Below, one piece after another: positions 24,240-32,271 of a stretch of 34,293 nt of DNA. A program made the translations under genes and the position numbers. Below the pieces are notes generated by a model. The model did no database searches, was not told the DNA's origin, and saw only the letters and a list, made by a program, of their open reading frames with translations. The DNA is from Actinomycetota bacterium (GTDB taxonomy: Bacteria > Actinomycetota > AC-67): the NCBI GenBank assembly GCA_020201525.1, contig JAIVGO010000007.1:1-34293 (forward strand), in the 5' to 3' direction. The number at the start of each line of letters is the position of its first letter. Positions within the stretch are counted from its first letter, which is position 1.

Positions 24240-24811
24240 CGGAACGCCCGATCGGAGAAGTGACGCGATCGACGACGACGCGGTTCGACGCCGTCTGCCA
24301 CGAAGTGTTCGAGCCGCCACGCTTCGGGTCGTTCGTCAAGGTCGAAAGCCGGGACACGATCGTGTACGGCATCGTCGGCAACGTCGAAACGGCGAGCTTC
24401 GATTCCCAGCGCCGGCCCGTCGCGTTCGGGATGCCGTGGGAACAGCTGGCACGCGAGCAGCCGCAGCTCGTGGAGCTGTTACAGACGGCATTCGACACGA
24501 CGCTCGTTGGCTATTCCGACGCCGCCGGCTTGCACCACCACCTTCCGCCACATCCACCGCGCGTGCATGACGCGGTTCATGCGTGCGACCCGACGGAAGT
24601 AGCCGCGCTGACGGACTCCCTCGATTTCATTCGAACGCTGTCTCGCCTCGATGCGGGCATCACCGAGGAGCTGATCGCCGCGGCGATCCGCGAGGCGTCC
24701 CTCGCGCGCGGGCGGGATCCCGGCTTCCTCTCCGTTGCATCCCGCGCGGTGGCAGACCTGTACAAGGACGACTACGACACCGCCATGGCGATCGTCAGGA
24801 GGATTTCGTGA
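24236..24811 (+). CDS. HAS-barrel-like protein between nurA and herA, uncharacterised
   Basis: This is a 191-residue protein with no family I can name for certain. Residues about 6-60 (IGEVTRSTTTRFDAVCHEV, GSFVKVES, VYGIVGNVE) look like the HAS barrel found at the N-terminus of HerA and of F1/A1-type ATPases. The middle (HHHLPPHPPRVHDAVHAC) is His/Pro-rich. Residues about 120-191 are predicted helical (SLDFIRTLSRLD, ITEELIAAAIREASLARG). It has no nucleotide-binding loop. It overlaps both nurA (ATGA) and herA (GTGA) by four bases, so it should be made stoichiometrically with them. The inferred role is a structural or adaptor subunit of the HerA-NurA complex. Its expression with them is well supported; its function is not. 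Confidence 0.8.
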   Translation: MTERPIGEVTRSTTTRFDAVCHEVFEPPRFGSFVKVESRDTIVYGIVGNVETASFDSQRRPVAFGMPWEQLAREQPQLVELLQTAFDTTLVGYSDAAGLHHHLPPHPPRVHDAVHACDPTEVAALTDSLDFIRTLSRLDAGITEELIAAAIREASLARGRDPGFLSVASRAVADLYKDDYDTAMAIVRRIS

Positions 24812-26448
24812 GCCGCAAGATCGTCGAAGACTTGATCCTCGAGTCGACGAGCAAGACGATCGCGCACGTCATCGAGGGTTCGCTCCTCGACGGGCTCGTC
24901 GGGCGGCTCGACGACGACGCCGACGTGGAGGATCTCCGCGTCGGCCGATTCGTCGTCATCGAGGGCACGCGCAACCGGTTTTTCTCCAGCGTGCACAACG
25001 TCAAGCTCGAGGCGGCAAACGCCGGCGTCCTTCGCTCCATGCCGCCGGACAACGATCTCGTTCGCTCATCGCTCGCCGGGACGCAGACGTACGTGACCGT
25101 CGAGCTGAAGCCGAAGCTGATGCTCGAGCGCGACGGCGACGACGTGCATCCGGTGAAAACCGTCCCCGGCCACTTTTCCCGTGTGGCCGAGGCAACCGAC
25201 GACGACGTTGCCCTCGTGTTCGGCTCCCCCGGAGGCAGCAATCTGCGCATCGGATCGCCGCTCGAGATGGAAGCCGCCGTCTGCATCGATATGGAGCGGT
25301 TCGTCGAGCGCTCCAACGGCGTCTTCGGAAAGACCGGCACCGGAAAGTCGTTTCTCGTGCGCATGCTCCTGGCCGGCCTGATCCGCAGTCGGACGGCCGT
25401 CAACCTCGTGTTCGACATGCACAACGAATATGGCTGGTCGTCCTACGACGAGGTGACGAAGACGACGGCGCCCAGCCTCAAGCAGGCGTTCGACTCCGAA
25501 CTCTTGATCTTCTCGCTCGATCCCGTGTCGAGCGCGCGGCGCAAAGTGACACCGGACTACGAAGTGCAAATCGCGTACAAGGACATCGACGTCGCCGACT
25601 TGGCGCTGCTTCGCGACGAGCTTCGTCTCACCGACGCCGGCCTGACGCATGCGGAATCTCTCGAGCAAGCGCTCGGCCGAGATTGGCTGGCGACGTTTCT
25701 CGAGATGAGCGGGGACGACATCGAAGAGCTCGCGAACGGCGCGCAGCGCCTGCACGCGGGAGCGCTGCAAACATTGCAGCGCAATCTGCGGCGGCTGCGA
25801 AAGCTGCCGTTCTTGCGCGAGTCGGGCACGGACGACTCCGTCGAGCGGATCGTCAAAGGCCTGCTCGCCGGCAAGCACGTCGTGCTGGAGTTCGGCGGAC
25901 AGACGAGCTTGCTTGCGTACATGCTGGTCGCGAACGTCCTCACCAGGCGCATCCACGACCGGTGGCGCACCGAAAAGGAATCCGCCGCCGCCGACGGACG
26001 TCACGACCACCCGCCGCAGCTGACGATTACGATCGAGGAGGCGCACCGGTTCCTGTCGACGGAAGCGAGCGGTGCCGGCATCTTCGGCCAGATCGCGCGC
26101 GAGATGCGCAAGTACCACGTCGGCCTCCTCGTCGTCGATCAGCGGCCGAGCGGGATCGACGAAGAGGTCCGCTCGCAGCTCGGCACGCGGATCATCGCCA
26201 GCCTCGACGACGAGCGCGATCAGAACGCCGCCCTCGCCGGCCTTCCGGATTCCGGCGCGATGCGCGTGCTGATCAATAACCTCGAGCCGAAGGAACAAGT
26301 GCTCCTTTCGGGGTACGCGATCCCAATGCCGATCGTCGTGGACGTCGACGACTACTACGATTTCTTCCGTGACTTGCGGCGCGCCGAGACGCTCGTCGGC
26401 GTAGATCCGTGGGCGGGACGCAACGGGGGGTCGAAGCCGCTGGCATGA
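24808..26448 (+). CDS. herA: HerA-type hexameric DNA translocase ATPase
   Basis: This 546-residue protein has an N-terminal HAS-barrel-like domain (about 1-110) and then a RecA/FtsK-like motor. The Walker A loop is GKTGTGKS (residues 174-181, Lys180), preceded by NGVFGKTG as in HerA. FDMHNEYGW follows. Walker B is TITIEEAH (Glu410, Glu411). VDQRPSGIDEEVRSQLGTRI and EPKEQVLLSGYAIPMP are typical of HerA/DUF87. It should form a hexameric ring that pumps duplex DNA to NurA for resection. AGGAGG (24797-24802), five bases before the GTG, marks the start. Both ends overlap neighbours by four bases. Confidence 0.95.
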   Translation: MSRKIVEDLILESTSKTIAHVIEGSLLDGLVGRLDDDADVEDLRVGRFVVIEGTRNRFFSSVHNVKLEAANAGVLRSMPPDNDLVRSSLAGTQTYVTVELKPKLMLERDGDDVHPVKTVPGHFSRVAEATDDDVALVFGSPGGSNLRIGSPLEMEAAVCIDMERFVERSNGVFGKTGTGKSFLVRMLLAGLIRSRTAVNLVFDMHNEYGWSSYDEVTKTTAPSLKQAFDSELLIFSLDPVSSARRKVTPDYEVQIAYKDIDVADLALLRDELRLTDAGLTHAESLEQALGRDWLATFLEMSGDDIEELANGAQRLHAGALQTLQRNLRRLRKLPFLRESGTDDSVERIVKGLLAGKHVVLEFGGQTSLLAYMLVANVLTRRIHDRWRTEKESAAADGRHDHPPQLTITIEEAHRFLSTEASGAGIFGQIAREMRKYHVGLLVVDQRPSGIDEEVRSQLGTRIIASLDDERDQNAALAGLPDSGAMRVLINNLEPKEQVLLSGYAIPMPIVVDVDDYYDFFRDLRRAETLVGVDPWAGRNGGSKPLA

Positions 26449-27680
26449 TTCGCGTCCTGCATTTCTCCGACCTCCACTTGGGCTCCGACTACCACGGCAA
26501 ACCCGATCCGGAGACCGGCATCAACCAGCGAATTCTCGATTTCGCGGCCCGCTTGGACGAGCTGATCGCGTTCGCCGAAGCGAACGACGTCGACGTCGTG
26601 CTGTTCGCCGGCGACGCATTCAAGAACGCCACGCCGACTCCAACGGTGCAGAAGTTGCTCGCGGAGCGTGTGTGGCGTCTCGCGAAATCCGGCGTGCGCG
26701 TCTTCATGCTGGCGGGCAACCACGACCTTCCGCGGATGGTCGCGAACGTCACCGCGTTCAGCGTGTATCCCGCGCTCGAAGTCGAAAACGTCACGGTGGC
26801 CGAGCAAGCCGGCGTGTATCCGATCGAAACGCGAAAGGGCGAGCTGCTTCAAATTGCGGCGATGCCGCACTTCTGGCGGAGCGCTTTCACGCGGCAGATC
26901 GACACCGGCGCAACCCCCGGCGACATCGACCGCGCGATCGACAAGATGGTCGCTGCGAAGGTGGACGATCTCGCAGCGAGGCTGAATCCCAGCGTCCCGG
27001 CGATCTTGAGTGCGCATTGCCACGTGACGAAGGCGCGTCTCAGCACGGCGCAAGATCTCTACGGCATCAGCGACTTCGAGCTGAGCTTGTCCTCGATCGC
27101 ACATCGCGCATTTCCCTACGTAGCGCTCGGACACATTCACAAATCACAGGTTTTGAACGACGAATGGCGCGGTGGAACGTTTGCCGCTTACTCGGGATCG
27201 CTGGACCGCGTCGATTTCGGCGAGGAAGGCGAAGAAAAAGGCTTCTTCGTCGCCGATTTCGAACACGGTTCGCTCACCGCGGAGCCGCAGTTCATCCCGG
27301 TAGCGGCTCGCAGCTTCGTGACGGTCAAAGCAAAGGTCGACTCCCAGGATCCGACGGGGTCGGTCGTCGCCGCGATCGAAAAGGCAACGGTGAGCGGCGC
27401 GGTGGTTCGGGTACAAGTGGAAGCGCCGCGTCATCTATACGAAGAGGTCGACCAGCAGCGCGTCCGGCTTGCACTCGAGCCGGCATACGACGCCCGCGTA
27501 CAAGCGATCTACCCGGACGAGTCGTCTCCGACGGTGCGCGACCCCCGTTTCGCGGAGGCGATGAGTGAAGCAAGAGCGCTCGAGGAATTCGTCCGGGGGG
27601 ATCCCGCGCTCGTAATGGATGCGGATGAGCTTCTCCGTCTTGGTAACGAGATCATCAGCGAGGTGCTCGCGCAGACATGA
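26445..27680 (+). CDS. Mre11/SbcD-type DNA double-strand-break nuclease
   Basis: This 411-residue calcineurin-like phosphoesterase has the full Mre11 motif order. It shows FSDLHLG (Asp9, His11), FAGDAF (Asp57), LAGNHDLPR (Asn92, His93, Asp94), SAHCHV (His191, His193) and ALGHIHKSQVL (His230, His232). The capping domain and a helical C-terminal tail (ALEEFVRGD, DELLRLGNEIISEVL), expected to bind the Rad50 coiled-coil base, follow. The family has Mn-dependent 3'-5' exonuclease and endonuclease activity on DNA ends. The ATG overlaps the herA stop and the gene's stop overlaps rad50, both by four bases. Size and company resemble archaeal Mre11 as well as bacterial SbcD. Confidence 0.94.
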   Translation: MIRVLHFSDLHLGSDYHGKPDPETGINQRILDFAARLDELIAFAEANDVDVVLFAGDAFKNATPTPTVQKLLAERVWRLAKSGVRVFMLAGNHDLPRMVANVTAFSVYPALEVENVTVAEQAGVYPIETRKGELLQIAAMPHFWRSAFTRQIDTGATPGDIDRAIDKMVAAKVDDLAARLNPSVPAILSAHCHVTKARLSTAQDLYGISDFELSLSSIAHRAFPYVALGHIHKSQVLNDEWRGGTFAAYSGSLDRVDFGEEGEEKGFFVADFEHGSLTAEPQFIPVAARSFVTVKAKVDSQDPTGSVVAAIEKATVSGAVVRVQVEAPRHLYEEVDQQRVRLALEPAYDARVQAIYPDESSPTVRDPRFAEAMSEARALEEFVRGDPALVMDADELLRLGNEIISEVLAQT

Positions 27681-30247
27681 TCCCGCTCACCCTGCAGCTC
27701 ACGGATTTCCTGTCGTACAAGCGGATGGACGAGCCGCTCGATTTGAGCGGACTGCATGTCGCGTGCTTGTCGGGAGCGAACGGCAACGGCAAGAGCGCAC
27801 TGCTCGACGCGATCACGTGGGCGTTGTGGGGCAAGGCTCGCGGCTCGGAAGGCGGTCAGGACCAGGAGCGCCTCATTCGGGACGGCGCCGATACGGCGCG
27901 CGTCGAGCTCACGTTCGAGCTCGAAGGTGACGTGTATCGCATCGCGCGAACCCGCTCGCGAACGGGCGCCAAGGCAGATATTCAGTTCAACGTGCGCGCT
28001 ACGGACGGCTCGTGGACCGACCTCGCGGGGGAGGGGATCACCGACACCCAACGCCGTATCAACGAACGTCTCCGCATGGAGTACGAAACATTCGTCACGA
28101 GCGCCTACATCGTGCAAGGCCGCGCCGACACGTTCACCCGGCTCGGCGCCGCCGACCGCAAGGAAGTTCTCGGCAAGATCCTCGGCTTGGAGATCTACGA
28201 GCGGCTGGCCACGGTCGCGAAGGACCGCAAGAAAGACGCGAGCGGCGCGGCCGAGGCGCATCGCTCGGACGCGGAGCGTCTGGAAGCAGAATGTGCTGAG
28301 ATCCCGGCGCTCGAAGAGATACTGAAAGACGAGGAACGGCTCGCCGAAGCGGCAGACGCCGCACGGGCCGCCGCGACCGAGGCGCAAAGGGCCGCGCACG
28401 GCCACCTCTCCTCGCTCAAAGCGATCGAGGCGGAAGTGACGCAGCTGCTCAAGAGGCGGCAGGAGATCGCCGCCTCGGCGCGCGCTGCGGAAAAGGAAAT
28501 TCAGACGCTCGACGACCAGCTCGATCGCTTGGCGAAGACGCCGAAGCCCAATGCGAAAACTCAAAAGAACGCTGCCGACCGCGAAGCGCTCGAAGCGCAG
28601 GAGATCGAGCTCGACCAAGCGAGAAACCGCGACGTGCAGCTCGCGAAGGAAGCAGCATCTCTGGAGAGCAGGATCGCGATCGAACGCGAACGCATCGAAG
28701 GCGAGCTGCGAAGTCTCACCACAGCCGCGAGCGCGCTCGAAGACGAGATCAACGCCGTGCCGGCTGCTCGAGCGGAGCTCGAACGAGCCGGCGCCGCGCT
28801 ACGGCATCTCGAGACCACGATGCAAGAGCGTGAAGCCTTGCTTGCGCGTCACCGCGAGATCGGAGAGGAACGCGCCCGGCTGACGGCGGTAGGGGAGCGC
28901 CGCGCCGAGGCCCGGCTCGAATACACCGAGCGCATCGCCGGCCTGAGCAAAGCGGAAGCCGATTGTCCGTTGTGCGGTCAAGAGCTAACGGGAGACCATC
29001 GTTCGGCACTCTCGGGCGAGCTCAAACAGAAGCTTGCCGAGCTCGACCGCGCGGACAAGACCGACCGCTCGCGCCTCGAGAAGATCGACCAGGAAGTCGC
29101 GGCAGTCGAAAAGGCCGGCAAGGCGCTTCAGGCAACGCTGAAAGGCAAGGCCGGCGTGGAAAGGACGTTGGCGCTTCTCGAAGATCAGATTCGTCGGGCC
29201 GAATCGTCTCGCGCGCAAGTGGAGGCCGGCCGGAAACGCATCGGCGAGTTGCGAACGCTGATCGACAGCAACGCATACGCACCCACCGAACGGAACAAGC
29301 TGGCATCGGTCGTCGAAGAGCGGGCGTCCGTCGGATACGCGCCCGAGCCGCACGCCGCACTTCGTGAGCGCCTCTCCGCCGCACGAATCGCCGAGCGAGC
29401 GATCGAGGAATATGAACGCGCTGCTCTGCAGATCGATGCGGCGACGCAAGCGCGCAACGCCATCTCCGTGCGATTGAACGATGCACGCGGATTGCTCGAT
29501 GCGGCGAACAAGGAGCTGGAATCCCGGCGCGGCCTGCTCGACCAGCTACCGGCTGCACAACGCGCGGTCGACGACGCCGGGGCCCAGCTTGCCGCTGCTC
29601 AGGACGAGCTGCTTCTTCGACGAACCGCCGCAGCGCGGGCGCGCGAGCGCCTCGAGATGCTCGCCGACAAGCAGGCGCGGGCGAAGCAGGCCCGAGAAGA
29701 CCAGAGCCGCTACCGCGCTCTCGGCAACCGCTACGACAAGCTTGCGAAAGCATTCGGGCGTGACGGCATCCCGGCGCGCATCATCGGGAACGCGATACCC
29801 GAGCTTCGCAGCGAGGCGAACCGGCTCCTCGGCATGCTCACCGACGGGCGGCTCAGCCTCTCGATCGATTCGGTCCGCGAAACGAAGGCGAAGACGCTCA
29901 AGGAGACGCTCGACGTCACCGTTTACGACTCGTACGGCGGCAAGCGCGCGTACGAGATGTACAGCGGGGGAGAGCGGCTCCGAATCGACTTCGCGCTGCG
30001 GATCGCGCTGTCTCGGCTGCTTGCGCACCGGGCGCACACACGACTCGAAACGCTCGTGATCGACGAGGGATTTGGCAGCCAGGATGCCGAGGGCAGGGCT
30101 CGGCTCGTCGAGGCCATCCTGAAGGTGCGAGAGGACTTCCGCCGGATACTCGTCATCACCCACGTGGAGGAGCTCAAGGACCAGTTCCCGGCCCGGATCG
30201 AAGTCTCGAAGGACCCGGTCTCCGGCTCCTACGTCAGGGTCATATGA
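27677..30247 (+). CDS. Rad50/SbcC-type SMC-like ATPase
   Basis: This 856-residue protein is built as two ABC half-domains joined by long coiled coils. The N-terminal half has Walker A GANGNGKS (33-40) and a Q-loop Gln147 in IVQGRADTF. Coiled coil spans about 190-420 and 470-690, with heptad-like Glu/Ala/Arg-rich sequence. The zinc hook is CPLC (Cys430, Cys433) at the apex. The C-terminal half has the ABC signature YSGGERLRIDFALRIA (Ser763 on) and Walker B LVIDEGFGSQD (Asp796, Glu797). The length is near archaeal Rad50 (about 880) and shorter than E. coli SbcC (about 1050). It tethers DNA ends and gates the Mre11 nuclease through ATP. Last gene of the five-gene operon. Confidence 0.95.
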   Translation: MIPLTLQLTDFLSYKRMDEPLDLSGLHVACLSGANGNGKSALLDAITWALWGKARGSEGGQDQERLIRDGADTARVELTFELEGDVYRIARTRSRTGAKADIQFNVRATDGSWTDLAGEGITDTQRRINERLRMEYETFVTSAYIVQGRADTFTRLGAADRKEVLGKILGLEIYERLATVAKDRKKDASGAAEAHRSDAERLEAECAEIPALEEILKDEERLAEAADAARAAATEAQRAAHGHLSSLKAIEAEVTQLLKRRQEIAASARAAEKEIQTLDDQLDRLAKTPKPNAKTQKNAADREALEAQEIELDQARNRDVQLAKEAASLESRIAIERERIEGELRSLTTAASALEDEINAVPAARAELERAGAALRHLETTMQEREALLARHREIGEERARLTAVGERRAEARLEYTERIAGLSKAEADCPLCGQELTGDHRSALSGELKQKLAELDRADKTDRSRLEKIDQEVAAVEKAGKALQATLKGKAGVERTLALLEDQIRRAESSRAQVEAGRKRIGELRTLIDSNAYAPTERNKLASVVEERASVGYAPEPHAALRERLSAARIAERAIEEYERAALQIDAATQARNAISVRLNDARGLLDAANKELESRRGLLDQLPAAQRAVDDAGAQLAAAQDELLLRRTAAARARERLEMLADKQARAKQAREDQSRYRALGNRYDKLAKAFGRDGIPARIIGNAIPELRSEANRLLGMLTDGRLSLSIDSVRETKAKTLKETLDVTVYDSYGGKRAYEMYSGGERLRIDFALRIALSRLLAHRAHTRLETLVIDEGFGSQDAEGRARLVEAILKVREDFRRILVITHVEELKDQFPARIEVSKDPVSGSYVRVI

Positions 30248-30267
30248 GCACGTTCCGGCCGGTTTTT

Positions 30268-30290
30268 GCGCCGCCGGCGGAGGGCGGCGC
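30268..30290 (+). terminator. GC-rich hairpin after rad50, possible terminator
   Basis: GCGCCGCC (30268-30275) pairs perfectly with GGCGGCGC (30283-30290) around a 7-base loop, 21 bases past the rad50 stop. No T-tract follows; a TTTTT run precedes it. Actinomycetes often use U-less hairpins, so termination is plausible but unproven. Confidence 0.45.
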
Positions 30291-30344
30291 GACACGCACG
30301 GGCTCGGGAAGGCAGGGCCGGGAATCAAATTGTGCTATCGCGCG

Positions 30345-30373
30345 TTGCTTGGGTGCCGAGGTTGGTATATAAC
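30345..30373 (+). promoter_or_regulatory. Predicted promoter of the DUF4193-lnt-ppm unit
   Basis: TTGCTT (30345-30350), a 17-base spacer and TATAAC (30368-30373) make a good housekeeping-type promoter in an AT-richer patch (GGTATATAACTCG). The expected start site is near 30380. GGGAG at 30395-30399 lies six bases before the GTG at 30406. Confidence 0.6.
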
Positions 30374-30405
30374 TCGCGCGACTCCAGCCTCGTTGGGAGC
30401 ACTCA

Positions 30406-30660
30406 GTGTCCGAAGAAGAAGAAGAATCTACCGTCGAAGCCAGCCTCGAAGAGCTCCTCGCCAAACGAACTGAAGAAAAGGGCGAGGAGGAGGAAGAGGA
30501 ATCCGTACTCGATCTCGCATCGGAGGATCGGGCGGAGACGCTATCGGTCAAAGCCCTGCCGCAGCAGCAAAACGAATTCGTCTGCAAGAACTGCTTTCTC
30601 GTCAAGCACCAGAGCCAGCTGGCGGATCGAAAGAGAATGTTCTGTCGCGACTGCGCATAG
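30406..30660 (+). CDS. DUF4193-family acidic zinc-ribbon-like protein
   Basis: This is an 84-residue protein. The N-terminal half is strongly acidic (MSEEEEESTVEASLEELL, then GEEEEEESVLDL). The C-terminus has four cysteines as CKNC (60-63) and CRDC (80-83) flanking FLVKHQSQLADRKRM. This is the layout of DUF4193, a family I know from actinomycetes whose function is unknown. The four Cys probably bind zinc. The acidic arm could contact RNA polymerase or a basic partner, which is inference only. The GTG start at 30406 has a GGGAG site six bases upstream. lnt follows after 12 bases. Confidence 0.9.
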   Translation: MSEEEEESTVEASLEELLAKRTEEKGEEEEEESVLDLASEDRAETLSVKALPQQQNEFVCKNCFLVKHQSQLADRKRMFCRDCA

Positions 30661-30672
30661 CGCGAGCGGCCG

Positions 30673-32271
30673 ATGACCCCTGAGACGTGGCGCCTTCGGT
30701 GGCGTTTGTGCGCCGCCGTTCTATCCGGCGGGCTGTTGCTTCTGGCTTTTCCTCCCGTCGACGTTCGATTCGTCGCCTGGATCGCGCTCGTTCCCCTGGC
30801 GCTCGCAGTCCGAGGGGCAACGGCGCGCGCCGGCGCGCTGGCCGGGTTGGCCGCGGGGGCGGCGTTCTTCGGCGGCGTGCTTTATTGGATCGCTTCCTTC
30901 GGCTTTCTGGCATGGGGCGCACTGCTGGCGTTGATGGTCGTTTTCTGGACGCTGTTCGGCTGGTTCGCCGCCTGGTCGTCGCATTCATTCGCCGGCCGAA
31001 TCGCCGGGATCCCGTTGCTGTTCGGCGCGCTCGAGCTTGCCCGCAGCCGGTTCCCGCTGGGCGGCTTCGCCTGGGGGCTTCTCGGCTCGACCCAGCACGA
31101 CGGGCTCCCGCTTCTGCCCGTGGCGCGCGTCGGAGGCGTGGTGCTCCTCGGTGTGGTGGTAATGCTCATCAACACGGCGATCGCAGAAGTAATCGCCGCC
31201 CCCGGGATTTGGAGGCGCGCGGCGGCAATCGTCGTCGTTGCCGCAGCCGTCGCCGGTCCGGCTCTCATTCCGTTCGGCGGCGCCGGGGCGGCGACCGGGA
31301 CGCTCGATGTGGCCGCGATCCAAGTCGACGTCGGCGAAGGAACGTTCGGGCCGCACCGCGGCGAGCGAATCGGTCCGGAAGACATCAAGATTCTCGACGG
31401 CTTCATCGGCGCGTCGCGCGCCTTGTCTAGCGACCCACCGGACCTCGTCGTGTGGCCGGAAAACGCGCTCGACCGTGATCCGTTCGCCGATCCGGGGTTG
31501 ATGTCGCAGATCTCATCCACTGTGCAGGAAGTCGACCGGCCCTTCTTGGTGGGAGCGATTCTCGACGCGAACGGACGTCACTTCCGGAATTCTTTGTTGC
31601 TGTTCGGCGCATCCGGCACGGTCGACGATCGCTACGACAAGCAACAGCTCGTACCGTTCGGTGAATACGTGCCATGGCCGTCCCTTCGCCGCGTGATTCC
31701 GGCGCTGGACCAAATTCCGTACGACGGGCTGCCCGGCAGCCGGCCGGTGATCTTCTCTGCGGGAGGAACGAAGATCGGCGGCGTCATTTGCTTCGAATCG
31801 ATCTTCCCGAACCTCGTGCGGGACTTCGTGAACAAGGGCGCCCAGCTGATCGTCGTCGCGACGAACAACGCATCGTTCGGTCGTAGCACGGTGTCCCGTG
31901 AGCACCTCGCGATGAGCCAGATACGAGCGGTGGAGGAGGGGAGAACCGTTGTGCACGCCGCGATCTCCGGGATATCTGCGATCGTCGACGCAAAGGGGCG
32001 TGTTTCGCAGAAGACCGGGCTGTTCCGGGACGCAGTGATCCGAGCCGACGTTCCGCTCTACGACGGCCGCACGCCGTACGGGCGTTTCGGCGATGCGATC
32101 GAGCTCGGCATCGCGGCCGCCGCGCTCGCGGTTGCAGTCGCGGGAATCGCCGGCGTGTTCGGCCGGCGTCGTGATCGCCGTGAAGTCGTTGCTGCCGAAG
32201 AGTTCGATTGGGGACCACCGGTCGATTCGCTCGCGCCGGAGCCGTCCGACGCGGGCCCGGACGCTCCATGA
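30673..32271 (+). CDS. lnt: Apolipoprotein N-acyltransferase
   Basis: This 532-residue protein has an N-terminal set of about six membrane helices and then a nitrilase-like extracytoplasmic domain, with a final helix near residues 480-497. The catalytic triad is visible: Glu263 (VVWPENAL), Lys323 (DKQQLVPFGEYVP) and Cys373 (GGVICFESIFPN). It N-acylates the lipid-modified Cys of lipoproteins, such as the deacetylase at 4512. The C-terminal tail after the last helix is polar. The TGA stop overlaps the ATG of the mannosyl-lipid synthase (ATGA). In M. tuberculosis these two activities are fused in Ppm1; here they are separate genes. Confidence is high. Confidence 0.95.
   Translation: MTPETWRLRWRLCAAVLSGGLLLLAFPPVDVRFVAWIALVPLALAVRGATARAGALAGLAAGAAFFGGVLYWIASFGFLAWGALLALMVVFWTLFGWFAAWSSHSFAGRIAGIPLLFGALELARSRFPLGGFAWGLLGSTQHDGLPLLPVARVGGVVLLGVVVMLINTAIAEVIAAPGIWRRAAAIVVVAAAVAGPALIPFGGAGAATGTLDVAAIQVDVGEGTFGPHRGERIGPEDIKILDGFIGASRALSSDPPDLVVWPENALDRDPFADPGLMSQISSTVQEVDRPFLVGAILDANGRHFRNSLLLFGASGTVDDRYDKQQLVPFGEYVPWPSLRRVIPALDQIPYDGLPGSRPVIFSAGGTKIGGVICFESIFPNLVRDFVNKGAQLIVVATNNASFGRSTVSREHLAMSQIRAVEEGRTVVHAAISGISAIVDAKGRVSQKTGLFRDAVIRADVPLYDGRTPYGRFGDAIELGIAAAALAVAVAGIAGVFGRRRDRREVVAAEEFDWGPPVDSLAPEPSDAGPDAP

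Noticed and set aside
22629-24320. Minus-strand open frame of 563 codons across nurA and the TA region
   Set aside because: It shadows nurA in the opposite strand and shares sequence with the real antitoxin only in another frame; Arg-rich, low-complexity composition.
24735-26279. Second plus-strand open frame inside herA (514 codons)
   Set aside because: Arg-rich out-of-frame shadow of herA, whose own frame holds Walker A, Walker B and the ribosome site.
27509-28618. Long minus-strand open frame (369 codons) across the mre11-rad50 junction
   Set aside because: It is antisense to two genes with complete catalytic motifs; the translation shows no family pattern and reflects GC-rich codon bias.
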